From: QWHO01 sp039809865
GTDB lineage: Bacteria > Vulcanimicrobiota > Xenobia > Xenobiales > QWHO01
Assembly (NCBI GenBank): GCA_039809865.1
Contig: JBDHVW010000018.1
Span: 1 to 64,000 of the forward strand
Reading direction: 5' to 3'
Length of the DNA: 64,000 bases
Every line of letters starts with the position of its first letter. Position 1 is the first letter of the stretch. Shown here piece by piece: positions 45,450 through 53,430 of this stretch. Under the pieces are notes generated by a model that saw only the letters and a list, made by a program, of their open reading frames with translations, did not search any database and was not told where the DNA came from. A program made the position numbers and the translations under genes.

Positions 45450-46382
45450 CTACCGCGATTTTGCAGAATGATGAACGTCCACGAGCACCTTGAGCACGCC
45501 CGGCTCCGCGGCGCGCGCGAAGGCGGCCGGCCCCTCGGAAAGCGAGAAGCGATCGGTGATCAGGGGCTTGACCCGCACCGCGCCGGTAGCCAGAGCCCGC
45601 AGGGCCGGGGCGAACGGACCGCAGCGTGACCCCTGGAGGCGGACCTCCTTGACCATGATCCGGGCGGCCTGAAACGCGGAGGGCTCGTTCCAACTGGACT
45701 TGAGCACCACCGTTCCGCAGGGCCGAACGACATCCAGAGCACGATCCAACATGGCCGGCACCCCCGTGCACTCCACGACCAGGTCGTAGTGATCAGTCGG
45801 AAGCTCCTGATCGCAAGCCACAAAGGGCAGGCCCAGCTCGGTCAGGACGGTCTGCTTGGACGGCCGGCGACTGAGCACTGTGACCCCCTCCAGCACCTGG
45901 GCCACCAGCAACCCGAGCCGCCCATCGCCCAGGACCAGGGCCCGCGTTCCCGGGGCAGGCGACAGCTGCTCCACGATGCGGATCGCCGCGGCCAGGGGCT
46001 CAACGAACACCGCCTCCTCGTCGGAGAGCGAAGCCGGCACCTCGTGGAGATTGGCGAGCGGCACGGCGATACGCTCGGCGAAGCAGCCGGGCCGGCCGCG
46101 AATGCCCAGGACCTGACGCGCGGCGCAATGGTTGCCCAGTCCCTTCACGCACAACGCACAGGAACCGCACGGGCAGTTGATCTCCGAGACCACGCGGCGC
46201 CCCTCGTGCAGCCCTACGAACTCGTGCCCGGGAATGCCCTCGAAACCAGCATAGCCTTGCAAGAGCTGCAGGTCCGTCCCGCAGATCCCGGCACAGAGAA
46301 CGTCCAAAACCGCCTCCCCGGCGGGCTCGGGCAGGTCGTCCCGCACCTCGACCCGGCCCGAGGACAGCCAGAGACCGCGCAG
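45450..46382 (-). CDS. Zinc-dependent medium-chain dehydrogenase, probable CTG start
   Basis: 310 aa if started at CTG 46382, 298 aa from GTG 46346. The CTG follows the upstream TAA directly, has AGGAG 7 nt upstream and restores the family N-terminus (RGLWLSSGRVEVRDDLPEP). Motifs: catalytic-zinc CAGICGTD and GHEFVG, structural-zinc Cys cluster in NCPCGSCALCVKGLGNHC, and a cofactor-binding LVLGDGRLGLLVAQ (G-x-G-x-x-G). It oxidises an alcohol or polyol with NAD(P); substrate unknown. Probably co-transcribed with the upstream HTH gene. Confidence 0.85.
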   Translation of the reverse strand: MRGLWLSSGRVEVRDDLPEPAGEAVLDVLCAGICGTDLQLLQGYAGFEGIPGHEFVGLHEGRRVVSEINCPCGSCALCVKGLGNHCAARQVLGIRGRPGCFAERIAVPLANLHEVPASLSDEEAVFVEPLAAAIRIVEQLSPAPGTRALVLGDGRLGLLVAQVLEGVTVLSRRPSKQTVLTELGLPFVACDQELPTDHYDLVVECTGVPAMLDRALDVVRPCGTVVLKSSWNEPSAFQAARIMVKEVRLQGSRCGPFAPALRALATGAVRVKPLITDRFSLSEGPAAFARAAEPGVLKVLVDVHHSAKSR

Positions 46383-47102
46383 TTAGTGGCTCCTCTGCCA
46401 CATGGCCAGGAACTGGGTTCCTGCCAACAGCACCGTCAAGAATCCGACTACCCAGACCAGCCAGCCGGAGCTCTTCTTCACCGGCGGACGCTCGGCCGAG
46501 CGAAAGACGAGCTCGGGCTCGGTCGGCCGGGGATTCTGCTCCATCAACTGCAGTCGCTGGAAGAGCTGCTGGTTGTAACGCTCGAAACCCTGGGCCATGC
46601 CTTCCCAGCGGCCGGCCTGCGTGCGGGCGGCGATCAGCTCCTCGGTGCGCTCCTCGCAGCGGGTCCTCTCGCGGGCCAGCTCCTCACGCAGGCGCTCGAT
46701 CTCGGACTGAAAGAACTCGTTCAACACCGGGGTAGGGGCTGCGGCCGCCGCGGGAGCGGGGGGAGCCTCCTCCACCGAGGGAATTGGAGCGGCCTCCACA
46801 TCGGTGGCACCCGAGGCACAGGCCTGCCGCAGGGAAACAGGCTCGACCAGGTAGACGAAGCCCGTGCGAGTCCGCACCTTTCGGCTCAGAACCTTCTTCG
46901 CTTTGACCAGTCGTCGGATCGTCTGCTCGCTCTTGTCTACCGCCAGAGCCGCCTCGCGCAGGGTCAAATAGCCCCCGGTATCCAGCATGGTCTGCCCGGT
47001 CGGATCCATCTCCACCACCGGGATAGCCTGACTATCCAGCGAGTCCTGTTCGATGGACTCCTCCTCTTGAATTTCGTTGACTTCAGCCAGTGTGGCGACC
47101 AT
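46383..47102 (-). CDS. Tail-anchored HTH/coiled-coil membrane protein
   Basis: 239 aa from ATG 47102 (GGAGG 10 nt upstream; TTG 47132 is possible). Residues ~45-85 form a MerR/excisionase-like HTH (YLTLREAALAVDKSEQTIRRLVKAKKV). Then a Pro/Ala linker, a coiled coil (~130-185, EFFQSEIERLREELARERTRCEERTEEL) and one C-terminal membrane helix (~212-232). A membrane-tethered DNA-binding protein. Its promoter region is shared with hemL and contains the CRP-type palindrome. Confidence 0.72.
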   Translation of the reverse strand: MVATLAEVNEIQEEESIEQDSLDSQAIPVVEMDPTGQTMLDTGGYLTLREAALAVDKSEQTIRRLVKAKKVLSRKVRTRTGFVYLVEPVSLRQACASGATDVEAAPIPSVEEAPPAPAAAAAPTPVLNEFFQSEIERLREELARERTRCEERTEELIAARTQAGRWEGMAQGFERYNQQLFQRLQLMEQNPRPTEPELVFRSAERPPVKKSSGWLVWVVGFLTVLLAGTQFLAMWQRSH

Positions 47103-47299
47103 CGCGCATGCGCCTCCTCGAAAACTACTCAAACTAGTCTTAGCCTGACGTGAAGAAAATCCTTCAAGTCGGCGCGGCTTTGCCTATCAAAAGGAAAAGA
47201 AGCTCTCAGACAGAATATTGACTTTGTGAGAAAATTCACAAAGTCGCTCTCAGTCCGACCTGACGCTGTTCTCATCGCCACTTCGAGGAGGAAGTGCTG
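47103..47299. promoter_or_regulatory. Divergent control region between the HTH gene and hemL
   Basis: 197 nt, AT-rich compared with flanks. The notable feature is the 26-nt palindrome at 47220-47245; a TTGACT (47218-47223) overlaps it but has no good -10 at 17 nt. No small ORF is convincing. Confidence 0.5.
47225..47240. promoter_or_regulatory. CRP/FNR-type operator upstream of hemL
   Basis: TGTGA-GAAAAT-TCACA, the exact core consensus of CRP sites, within perfect 10-nt arms GACTTTGTGA (47220-47229) and TCACAAAGTC (47236-47245). Centred about 67 nt before the hemL ATG. It would place the hemL-prenyl synthase-nuoABCD unit, or the divergent HTH gene, under a cAMP-responsive or FNR-like regulator. 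Confidence 0.65.
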
Positions 47300-48598
47300 A
47301 TGACCGCTGTGCGCACCCGCTCCACCGAGCTCGCTCACGAGGCGCGCCAACATCTTCCCGGTGGCGTCAACAGCCCGGTCCGCGCCTTCCGGGCCGTCGG
47401 AGGCGATCCGATCCTCTTCCAGTCCGCCCGAGGCTCTCGCCTCGTCGACGTGGATGGGAACGAGTATCTCGACCTGGTGGGCTCCTGGGGGCCGATGATC
47501 CTGGGTCACGCCCATCCGCAGGTTATCGAAGCGGTGCAAGAAGCCGCAACGCACGGCCTTTCCTTCGGAGCGACAACCGAGGGAGAGATCCGCCTGGCCG
47601 AGCTGGTCAAGCGCCTGATCCCCAGCATCGACCTCTTCCGTCTGGTCAGCTCCGGCACCGAAGCGTGCATGAGCGCATTGCGCGTGGCCCGTGGCTTCAC
47701 CGGACGCGATCGGATCGTCAAGTTTTCGGGCTGCTACCACGGCCACAGCGACGCCCTCCTGGTCAAGGCCGGCTCGGGCGCCCTCACCCTGGGCGTGCCC
47801 GACAGCGGTGGCGTCCCGGCCGACGTCGCCAAGAATACCCTGACCCTGCCCTTCAACAATTCCGAGGCGGTCAAGAGTCTTTTCGCCAGCGACGGCTCGA
47901 CCATCGCGGCCGTCATCCTCGAGCCCGTGGTTGGCAACATGGGGGTCGTTCCCCCCGCGCCGGGTTTCCTCGAGTTGCTGCGCGAGCTGACCGCCAGACA
48001 CGGGGCTCTACTGATCTTCGACGAGGTGATGACCGGCTTCCGACTGGCCCCCGGAGGGGCTCAGGAGCTCTACGGAATGGACCCGGACCTGACGTGTCTG
48101 GGCAAGATTCTGGGAGGCGGGATGCCCCTCGCCGGCTACGGCGGGCGGCGCGACATCATGGAGGTCGTGGCTCCGTTGGGGCCGGTCTATCAGGCCGGAA
48201 CCCTGTCGGGCAACCCGGTGGCGGTGGCCGCCGGCAGGGCCACCCTCGAGAAACTGGGGAACTCACCCGGACTGCACGACGGCCTGGAGAGCAAAGGCCG
48301 GCGGCTGGAAGAAGGTCTGCGGGAGCAGATCCAGCGCCACCAGGCCCCGGCATTGGTGCAGCGAGTGGGGTCGATGCTGACCGTGTTCTTTACCACCACT
48401 CCCGTGACCGACTTCGACAGTGCGCAAACGTGCCGCACGGATCTCTTCGCGGCTTTCTTCCAGGGAATGCTCGCGCAGGGAATCTACCTGCCGCCCTCGC
48501 AGTTCGAAGCGGCCTTTCTGTCCACTGCGCACACGCAGGACGACGTCGACGAGATTGTCGACGCCGCGGGACGGGTCCTGGCCGGCCTCAAGGCCTAG
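47300..48598 (+). CDS. hemL: Glutamate-1-semialdehyde 2,1-aminomutase
   Basis: 432 aa from an ATG with GAGGAGGAA upstream (a GTG two codons earlier is less well spaced). Class III aminotransferase fold: NSPVRAF, SSGTEACMSALRVAR, GCYHGHSD, FDEVMTGFR and the PLP lysine Lys269 in LGKILGGGMPLAGYGG. Makes 5-aminolevulinate for tetrapyrrole synthesis from glutamyl-tRNA, so heme for the respiratory chain encoded downstream. First gene of the run hemL-prenyl synthase-nuoABCD. Confidence 0.96.
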   Translation: MTAVRTRSTELAHEARQHLPGGVNSPVRAFRAVGGDPILFQSARGSRLVDVDGNEYLDLVGSWGPMILGHAHPQVIEAVQEAATHGLSFGATTEGEIRLAELVKRLIPSIDLFRLVSSGTEACMSALRVARGFTGRDRIVKFSGCYHGHSDALLVKAGSGALTLGVPDSGGVPADVAKNTLTLPFNNSEAVKSLFASDGSTIAAVILEPVVGNMGVVPPAPGFLELLRELTARHGALLIFDEVMTGFRLAPGGAQELYGMDPDLTCLGKILGGGMPLAGYGGRRDIMEVVAPLGPVYQAGTLSGNPVAVAAGRATLEKLGNSPGLHDGLESKGRRLEEGLREQIQRHQAPALVQRVGSMLTVFFTTTPVTDFDSAQTCRTDLFAAFFQGMLAQGIYLPPSQFEAAFLSTAHTQDDVDEIVDAAGRVLAGLKA

Positions 48599-48612
48599 AG
48601 GAAGGAGCCATC

Positions 48613-49584
48613 GTGGTCATCGCCCCCCTGAAGGATCTCGAAGACGACCTGCTCCGCGTGGAGAAGGTCGTTCTGGAGCTGTTGCAACGTCGTGGGGGCG
48701 CCGTGCGACTGCCCGCCGAGTTGATGTTCAAGAGCGGCGGGAAGCGGTTGCGCCCGGCGCTGGTGCTGCTGAGCTCCCGCATTCTGGGCGAGCGACCCGA
48801 CGAGGCCGTCAAGATTGGCGCCGCGGTCGAAATGGTGCACGGAGCCTCCCTGCTCCACGACGACGTCATCGACGGCACTTTCTTGCGCCGCGGGCAACCC
48901 ACGCTCAACGCGATCCAGGGCAACCGTTTTACCGTGCTGCTGGGAGATTTTCTCCTGTGCGAGTCGTTGCTGGCCGTGTCCGACCTCAATCGCGTGGTCC
49001 TGGTGCAGGTCGTGAGCGAGTCGGTCGCCCTGATGACGCTAGGGCAGCTCCTCGAGCTCGCCCATCAGGGCAATCCGATGCTGAGCGAGCCGGACTACAT
49101 CAAGATCATCGAGGGGAAGACCGCCTCGCTGATGTCGTGCGCCTGCAAGCTGGGCGGCCTGCTGGGCGGGGCGGACCCGGACCAGACGGCGGCCCTGGGA
49201 GAGTTCGGACTCAACCTGGGCATCGCTTTCCAGATCATCGACGACATTCTCGACTTCTGGGGCGATCCAAAAATCCTGGGCAAGCCCGTCGGGTCGGACC
49301 TGGGCGAGAAGAAGTTCACCCTCCCGTTCCTGGTGGCCATGCAGACCTCCGGTGAGGAAGAGCGCGGGCGCATCGAGGCCCTGGTCACCAACGGAAAGCT
49401 GCAGAACGGCCATGTGCAGGAGGTCGTGACCTGGATGGACGGTCATGGAGCCCGGCCGCGCGCGCTGGAGCTAGCCCGCGAGTACGCCGATAAGGCCCGC
49501 GCAGCTTTGGCTCGGATTCCCGCAGGTCCCGCCCGGACCGCTCTGGAAGAAGTCTTGGAGTATGTTCTGGAGCGCGATCTCTAA
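48613..49584 (+). CDS. Long-chain polyprenyl diphosphate synthase (quinone side chain)
   Basis: 323 aa from a GTG with AAGGAG upstream; the frame continues upstream antisense-like through hemL and was trimmed. First Asp-rich motif HDDVID at Asp83-Asp84, second DDILDFWGD at Asp210-Asp214, plus KSGGKRLRP and GEKKFTLP. Elongates farnesyl or geranylgeranyl diphosphate to the C35-C50 tail of menaquinone or ubiquinone. Position between hemL and nuoA supports the quinone role. Its TAA abuts the nuoA ATG. Confidence 0.9.
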   Translation: MVIAPLKDLEDDLLRVEKVVLELLQRRGGAVRLPAELMFKSGGKRLRPALVLLSSRILGERPDEAVKIGAAVEMVHGASLLHDDVIDGTFLRRGQPTLNAIQGNRFTVLLGDFLLCESLLAVSDLNRVVLVQVVSESVALMTLGQLLELAHQGNPMLSEPDYIKIIEGKTASLMSCACKLGGLLGGADPDQTAALGEFGLNLGIAFQIIDDILDFWGDPKILGKPVGSDLGEKKFTLPFLVAMQTSGEEERGRIEALVTNGKLQNGHVQEVVTWMDGHGARPRALELAREYADKARAALARIPAGPARTALEEVLEYVLERDL

Positions 49585-49950
49585 ATGGAATACGCCTACG
49601 TAGCCTTGTTCCTGTTAGGGGGTCTGGGGTTCGTGGGCGCCAGCCTCACGCTGAACCGCTTTGTGACCTCTCCCCACAAGCCCGGGGCCTCCAAGCTCAT
49701 CGCCTACGAGTGCGGCGAGCCCCCCATCGGGGAGGCCTGGGTGCAGTACAACGCCCGCTACTATCTGTTCGCCATGCTCTTCGTGCTGTTCGACGTCGAG
49801 GCCGCCTTCTTGATCCCGTGGGCGGTCGGCTTCAAGACGATGACGCTCACGATGGGCATCCTGCCCCTGGTCGAGATGCTGATTTTCCTGGCTTTGCTCG
49901 CTATCGCCCTCATCTACGCTTGGAGAAAGGGGGCCCTGGAATGGGTCTGA
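49585..49950 (+). CDS. nuoA: NADH-quinone oxidoreductase subunit A
   Basis: 121 aa with three membrane helices and the family stretch KLIAYECGEPPIGEAWVQYNARYYLFAMLFVLFDVEAAFL. Part of the membrane arm of complex I near the quinone channel. Starts directly after the preceding stop and overlaps nuoB by 10 nt. Confidence 0.95.
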   Translation: MEYAYVALFLLGGLGFVGASLTLNRFVTSPHKPGASKLIAYECGEPPIGEAWVQYNARYYLFAMLFVLFDVEAAFLIPWAVGFKTMTLTMGILPLVEMLIFLALLAIALIYAWRKGALEWV

Positions 49951-50537
49951 TCGACAAGATTCCCGCCTACCTCGAGAAGACGCCCGGCGGCGGTATCCTG
50001 ATGACGCCTCTCAACTGGGCGGTCAACGAGGTCAAAGCCAGCTCACTCTGGTACATGCTCTTCGGCTTGGCGTGCTGCGCGATCGAGATGATGGCCACCG
50101 GTGCTTCGCGCTACGATTTCGACCGTCTGGGAATGATCTTCCGCGCCACCCCGCGCCAGACCGACCTGATGATCGTGGCCGGCACCCTCACTCTGAAGAT
50201 GGCGCCGCGCGTGAAGCTGCTTTACGAGCAGATGCCCGAGCCCAAGTACGTCATCGCGATGGGCGGCTGTACCGTGTACGGCGGGCCGTTCTACCACGAT
50301 GGCTACTCCGTGCTCAAGGGCGTGGACAAGATCGTTCCGGTGGACATCCACATCGCGGGCTGCCCTCCCCGTCCTGAAGCTCTGATGCACGGCTGCATCG
50401 AGCTGCAGAACATGATCCGCCAGGAAAAGCTAGGCCAGAAGCGCGACCGTCCCGGTCTGCGCCACATGGCCGCCGGCACCACGCGTCCCTCGGGCCTGAT
50501 CGTGCCCGACTCGATGCGCATCGTCCAGAACGCATGA
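49941..50537 (+). CDS. nuoB: NADH-quinone oxidoreductase subunit B
   Basis: 198 aa. Carries the N2 4Fe-4S ligands: the tandem Cys in GLACCAIEMM, the Cys of MGGCTVYGG and the GCPPRPEAL Cys. Start chosen at MGLIDKIP with AAAGGGGG upstream, inside the nuoA 3' end. Couples electron transfer to quinone. The C-terminal ~25 residues after VRQEKLGQ are longer than in minimal NuoB. Confidence 0.96.
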   Translation: MGLIDKIPAYLEKTPGGGILMTPLNWAVNEVKASSLWYMLFGLACCAIEMMATGASRYDFDRLGMIFRATPRQTDLMIVAGTLTLKMAPRVKLLYEQMPEPKYVIAMGGCTVYGGPFYHDGYSVLKGVDKIVPVDIHIAGCPPRPEALMHGCIELQNMIRQEKLGQKRDRPGLRHMAAGTTRPSGLIVPDSMRIVQNA

Positions 50538-50992
50538 AGCGCCAGGACTTCCACCGCAAGCTCACCGAGCGCTGGCCTGAGACCGGGCTGGATGAAGACT
50601 GCGAGAACGGCCTTGTCGTACCGGTCGAGGCGATCCACGACATCATGCAGTTGCTGCGAGACGACCCCGAGACCGAGTGCGACTATCTCGACTTCATCAC
50701 CGCGGTGGACCATCCACCCGAGCATATGCACGTGGTCTACAGCCTGTATAGTCTGGGTAAGCAACACCGGATCCAGCTCAAGGTCATCGTGGACCGCGAC
50801 GCTCCCACCGCTCCCACCGTGAGCCACCTTTGGACCAATGCAGAATGGAACGAGCGCGAGACCTACGACCTTTACGGCGTGGTCTTTCCGGGGCTCAAAG
50901 ATCCGCGCCGTCTCCTGATGCCGGAAGACTGGGAGGGACATCCCATGCGCAAAGACTATCTCCACGCCAACCTGGCCAGCAAGCCGGACTAA
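50534..50992 (+). CDS. nuoC: NADH-quinone oxidoreductase subunit C
   Basis: 152 aa starting at an ATGA overlap with nuoB. Typical 30-kDa subunit motif TVSHLWTNAEWNERETYDLYGVVFPGLKDPRRLLMPEDWEGHPMRKDY. Separate from NuoD (not a CD fusion). Peripheral arm Q-module subunit. Confidence 0.95.
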   Translation: MKRQDFHRKLTERWPETGLDEDCENGLVVPVEAIHDIMQLLRDDPETECDYLDFITAVDHPPEHMHVVYSLYSLGKQHRIQLKVIVDRDAPTAPTVSHLWTNAEWNERETYDLYGVVFPGLKDPRRLLMPEDWEGHPMRKDYLHANLASKPD

Positions 50993-50994
50993 TC

Positions 50995-52119
50995 ATGCTG
51001 ACGACCGATACCGATACCCGCGATATCCGGACCGAGGAGTTCGAGCTCAATATGGGGCCGCAGCACCCCTCGACGCACGGCGTGCTGCGGATGATCCTCA
51101 AGATGGACGGCGAGAAGGTCATGCACTGTGACCCGATCATCGGCTATCTCCACCGCTCCATCGAGAAGCTGGCCGAGAGCCGGACGTTCACGCAGGTCAT
51201 TCCGGTTACCGATCGGCTGGATTACTGCACCAGCATGACCAGCAACTACGTCTACGTGCTGGCCGTCGAGGCGTTGGGCGACATCAGCCCTCCGCCCCGC
51301 GCGGAGTATATCCGGGTCATCATGAGCGAGCTCAACCGCATCGCGTCGCACCTCCTGTGGTACGGGACGTTCTGCCTGGAGATCGGCGCCACCACCCCGT
51401 TCCTGTATGCCTTCCGGGATCGCGAGAAGGTGCTGGACCTGTTCGAGATGACTTGCGGCGCGCGGCTGCTCTATAACTACCTGCGGGTGGGAGGCGTCTC
51501 GCGCGACTTGCCGTCCAACTTCATGCAAGAGATGATCGGCTTTCTGGACTACTGGGAGCCGATGATCGCCGAGTACGAGGACCTGCTCGACAAGAATCCT
51601 ATCTTCTACAACCGGGCCCAGGGCGTGGGCGTCCTGACCCCCGAGACGGCCCGCCGCTACGCAGTTTCCGGGCCCAGCCTGCGCGCCTCGGGTGTCAACT
51701 ATGACGTGCGCCGGGCCGAGCCCTACTCGGTCTATGCCGACCTCAAGTTCGACGTGCCCCTCGGCCAGTCGGGCGATGTCTTCGACCGCTACCGCATGCG
51801 CATGGATGAGATGCGCCAGGCCGCGCACATTCTGCGACAGTGCGCCGAGAACATCCCCGCCGGCAAGTTCCTCGACCTGCACAACTGGCGCTTCACGCTG
51901 CCCAAGGGCGAGGTTTACAAGCATATCGAGTCCCCCCGCGGCGACATCGGCTGCTACCTCGTCTCCGATGGAGGGGACAAGCCCTGGCGCTGCAAGTTCC
52001 GCACGCCCTCCTACGTGCACATCCAACTGTTCCAGGAGCTGATCCGCGACGTGCTGATTCCCGATATCATGGCGATCGCGGCCAGCTTCGACATCGTGCT
52101 TCCGGAAACCGACCGATGA
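50995..52119 (+). CDS. nuoD: NADH-quinone oxidoreductase subunit D
   Basis: 374 aa from ATG 50995, 2 nt after the nuoC stop. NuoD/49-kDa motifs: NMGPQHPSTHGVLRM, IGYLHRSIEKLAE, DRLDYCTSM, and C-terminal RCKFRTPSYVHIQ ... PDIMAIAASFDIVLPETDR. Forms the quinone site with NuoB. The stop overlaps the following small secreted-protein gene (ATGA). Confidence 0.96.
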   Translation: MLTTDTDTRDIRTEEFELNMGPQHPSTHGVLRMILKMDGEKVMHCDPIIGYLHRSIEKLAESRTFTQVIPVTDRLDYCTSMTSNYVYVLAVEALGDISPPPRAEYIRVIMSELNRIASHLLWYGTFCLEIGATTPFLYAFRDREKVLDLFEMTCGARLLYNYLRVGGVSRDLPSNFMQEMIGFLDYWEPMIAEYEDLLDKNPIFYNRAQGVGVLTPETARRYAVSGPSLRASGVNYDVRRAEPYSVYADLKFDVPLGQSGDVFDRYRMRMDEMRQAAHILRQCAENIPAGKFLDLHNWRFTLPKGEVYKHIESPRGDIGCYLVSDGGDKPWRCKFRTPSYVHIQLFQELIRDVLIPDIMAIAASFDIVLPETDR

Positions 52120-52535
52120 TCAAGCGCGCACTGGCCGTCTGGCTGCTCCTGGTCGCCGTGGCCCTGGGCTACACGCTCCAGGGCGACGGCTTCAGCATCG
52201 AGTTCCCGGCCGAGCCCAAGAAAACCGATGTGACGGTCTGGGAGCTCGACCACCAGGGCAACTCCTACCGGATGAGCGTCGACTCCATCGATTCCTCGCC
52301 CGAGCAGGCCATGGCGGATCTGCGGGCCGAGTTCGACAAGACGTTTCAGTTCGTCAGCGAGGAGAAAATCACCGTCGACGGGGTAACCGGGAAGCACTTT
52401 CACTACAAGATCAACGGCAAGTCTCTCGAATCGGTGATGCTGGTGCGGGGCAACAAGCTCTACCTTCTGATGGAGATCGTGGGTGGCTCCGCTGACGAGG
52501 CCGCGCGGGTCGTCAAGAGCCTGCGCTTGCGCTGA
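52116..52535 (+). CDS. Small secreted protein inserted in the nuo cluster
   Basis: 139 aa from an ATG overlapping the nuoD stop. Signal peptide (ALAVWLLLVAVALGYTL), then a beta-rich domain (FSIEFPAEPKKTDVTVWELDHQGNSYRMSV ... KITVDGVTGKHFHYKINGK) resembling small PsbP/DUF-like exported domains. It takes the place where nuoE-G or nuoI might follow. The 3' end overlaps the convergent methyltransferase by 23 nt. Function unknown. Confidence 0.7.
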   Translation: MIKRALAVWLLLVAVALGYTLQGDGFSIEFPAEPKKTDVTVWELDHQGNSYRMSVDSIDSSPEQAMADLRAEFDKTFQFVSEEKITVDGVTGKHFHYKINGKSLESVMLVRGNKLYLLMEIVGGSADEAARVVKSLRLR

Positions 52536-53343
52536 GTCCAAGCATCATGGGCATTTGCGGGAACCCCTCCGGCGGCCCATAGCGCCGTTCCCCCAGCGGG
52601 CGCATGCGTTCGAACGCGTGCCACCCATTGGCGTAGGGATACTCGACCAGGCGCTCGAGCCGAAGTCCCGCCCCCAGCACGGCCGTGACCAGGTCCGAGG
52701 GCGTCCACTGGAACTCGAAGCACGGATTGGGATTGACGAACTCCTCGGTGGCGCGAAATCCGCTCGGCGCCAGCTCGGGACCGACGTAATCACTGACGCC
52801 CGTGGCCCACTCCAGGACCGAGCCCCCGAAGTAATCGTATTTCAAGCTCCAGTCCGTCTCGAACATCATCAGCGCGGGGTGAAACTCGAGCACCACCAGT
52901 CTTCCTCCGGGCGCCAGGCAACGCGCCACGCCACGGGCCCAGCCGGGCAGGTCCGAGAGCCAACAAAGGGCTCCGTACGAGCAAAACACCAGGTCGAAGG
53001 CGGTGGCGGTCGCCAGGTACTCATACACGTCCTGGCGGTGGAAGGTTGCCGCCAGACCCGCGTCCCGGCTCAAGCCGCGCGCGAATTCGATGGCCTCGTC
53101 GCTGATATCGACCCCCGTGACGCAAGCGCCGAGGCGAGCCAGGGAAAGAGTGTCCTGCCCGGCATTGCACTGCAGGTGAAGCAGCGATTTGCCGCTCAGG
53201 GGCCCGAGCAGGTCCAACTCCTCGGGAAAGAGCGTGCTTCCCCCCTCGCGTAAGAAGGCCGCCTGGTCCACTTTGTGGGCGTTGTGGGCGCGCGTGGCCT
53301 CGTTCCAGGAAAGGCGATTGGCTTCGTGCAGGTCACGTCGCAT
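52513..53343 (-). CDS. Class I SAM-dependent methyltransferase
   Basis: 276 aa from ATG 53343; the open frame runs far upstream antisense to nuoH and was trimmed at MRRDLHEANRLSWN. Motif I LLHLQCNAGQDTLSLARLGACVTGVDIS (~55-82), a DVYEYLAT motif and FDLVFCSYGALCWL match Methyltransf_11/25-type enzymes acting on small molecules. It separates nuoABCD from nuoHJK and is divergent from nuoH with 87 nt between starts. Confidence 0.85.
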   Translation of the reverse strand: MRRDLHEANRLSWNEATRAHNAHKVDQAAFLREGGSTLFPEELDLLGPLSGKSLLHLQCNAGQDTLSLARLGACVTGVDISDEAIEFARGLSRDAGLAATFHRQDVYEYLATATAFDLVFCSYGALCWLSDLPGWARGVARCLAPGGRLVVLEFHPALMMFETDWSLKYDYFGGSVLEWATGVSDYVGPELAPSGFRATEEFVNPNPCFEFQWTPSDLVTAVLGAGLRLERLVEYPYANGWHAFERMRPLGERRYGPPEGFPQMPMMLGLSASAGS

Positions 53344-53430
53344 CGCCGTGCGTTTCCCGTAGCTCGAGGAGCGCTCCTGTCGTCGCTGAGAGGGAAAGCA
53401 CCCTTTCATAACAAACCATCGAATCGGTCC

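Noticed and set aside
43543..45471. 642-codon plus-strand frame rich in Gly and Glu
   Set aside because: It is the antisense of comEC; the Gly/Glu richness reflects Ser/Pro/Leu codons on the other strand.
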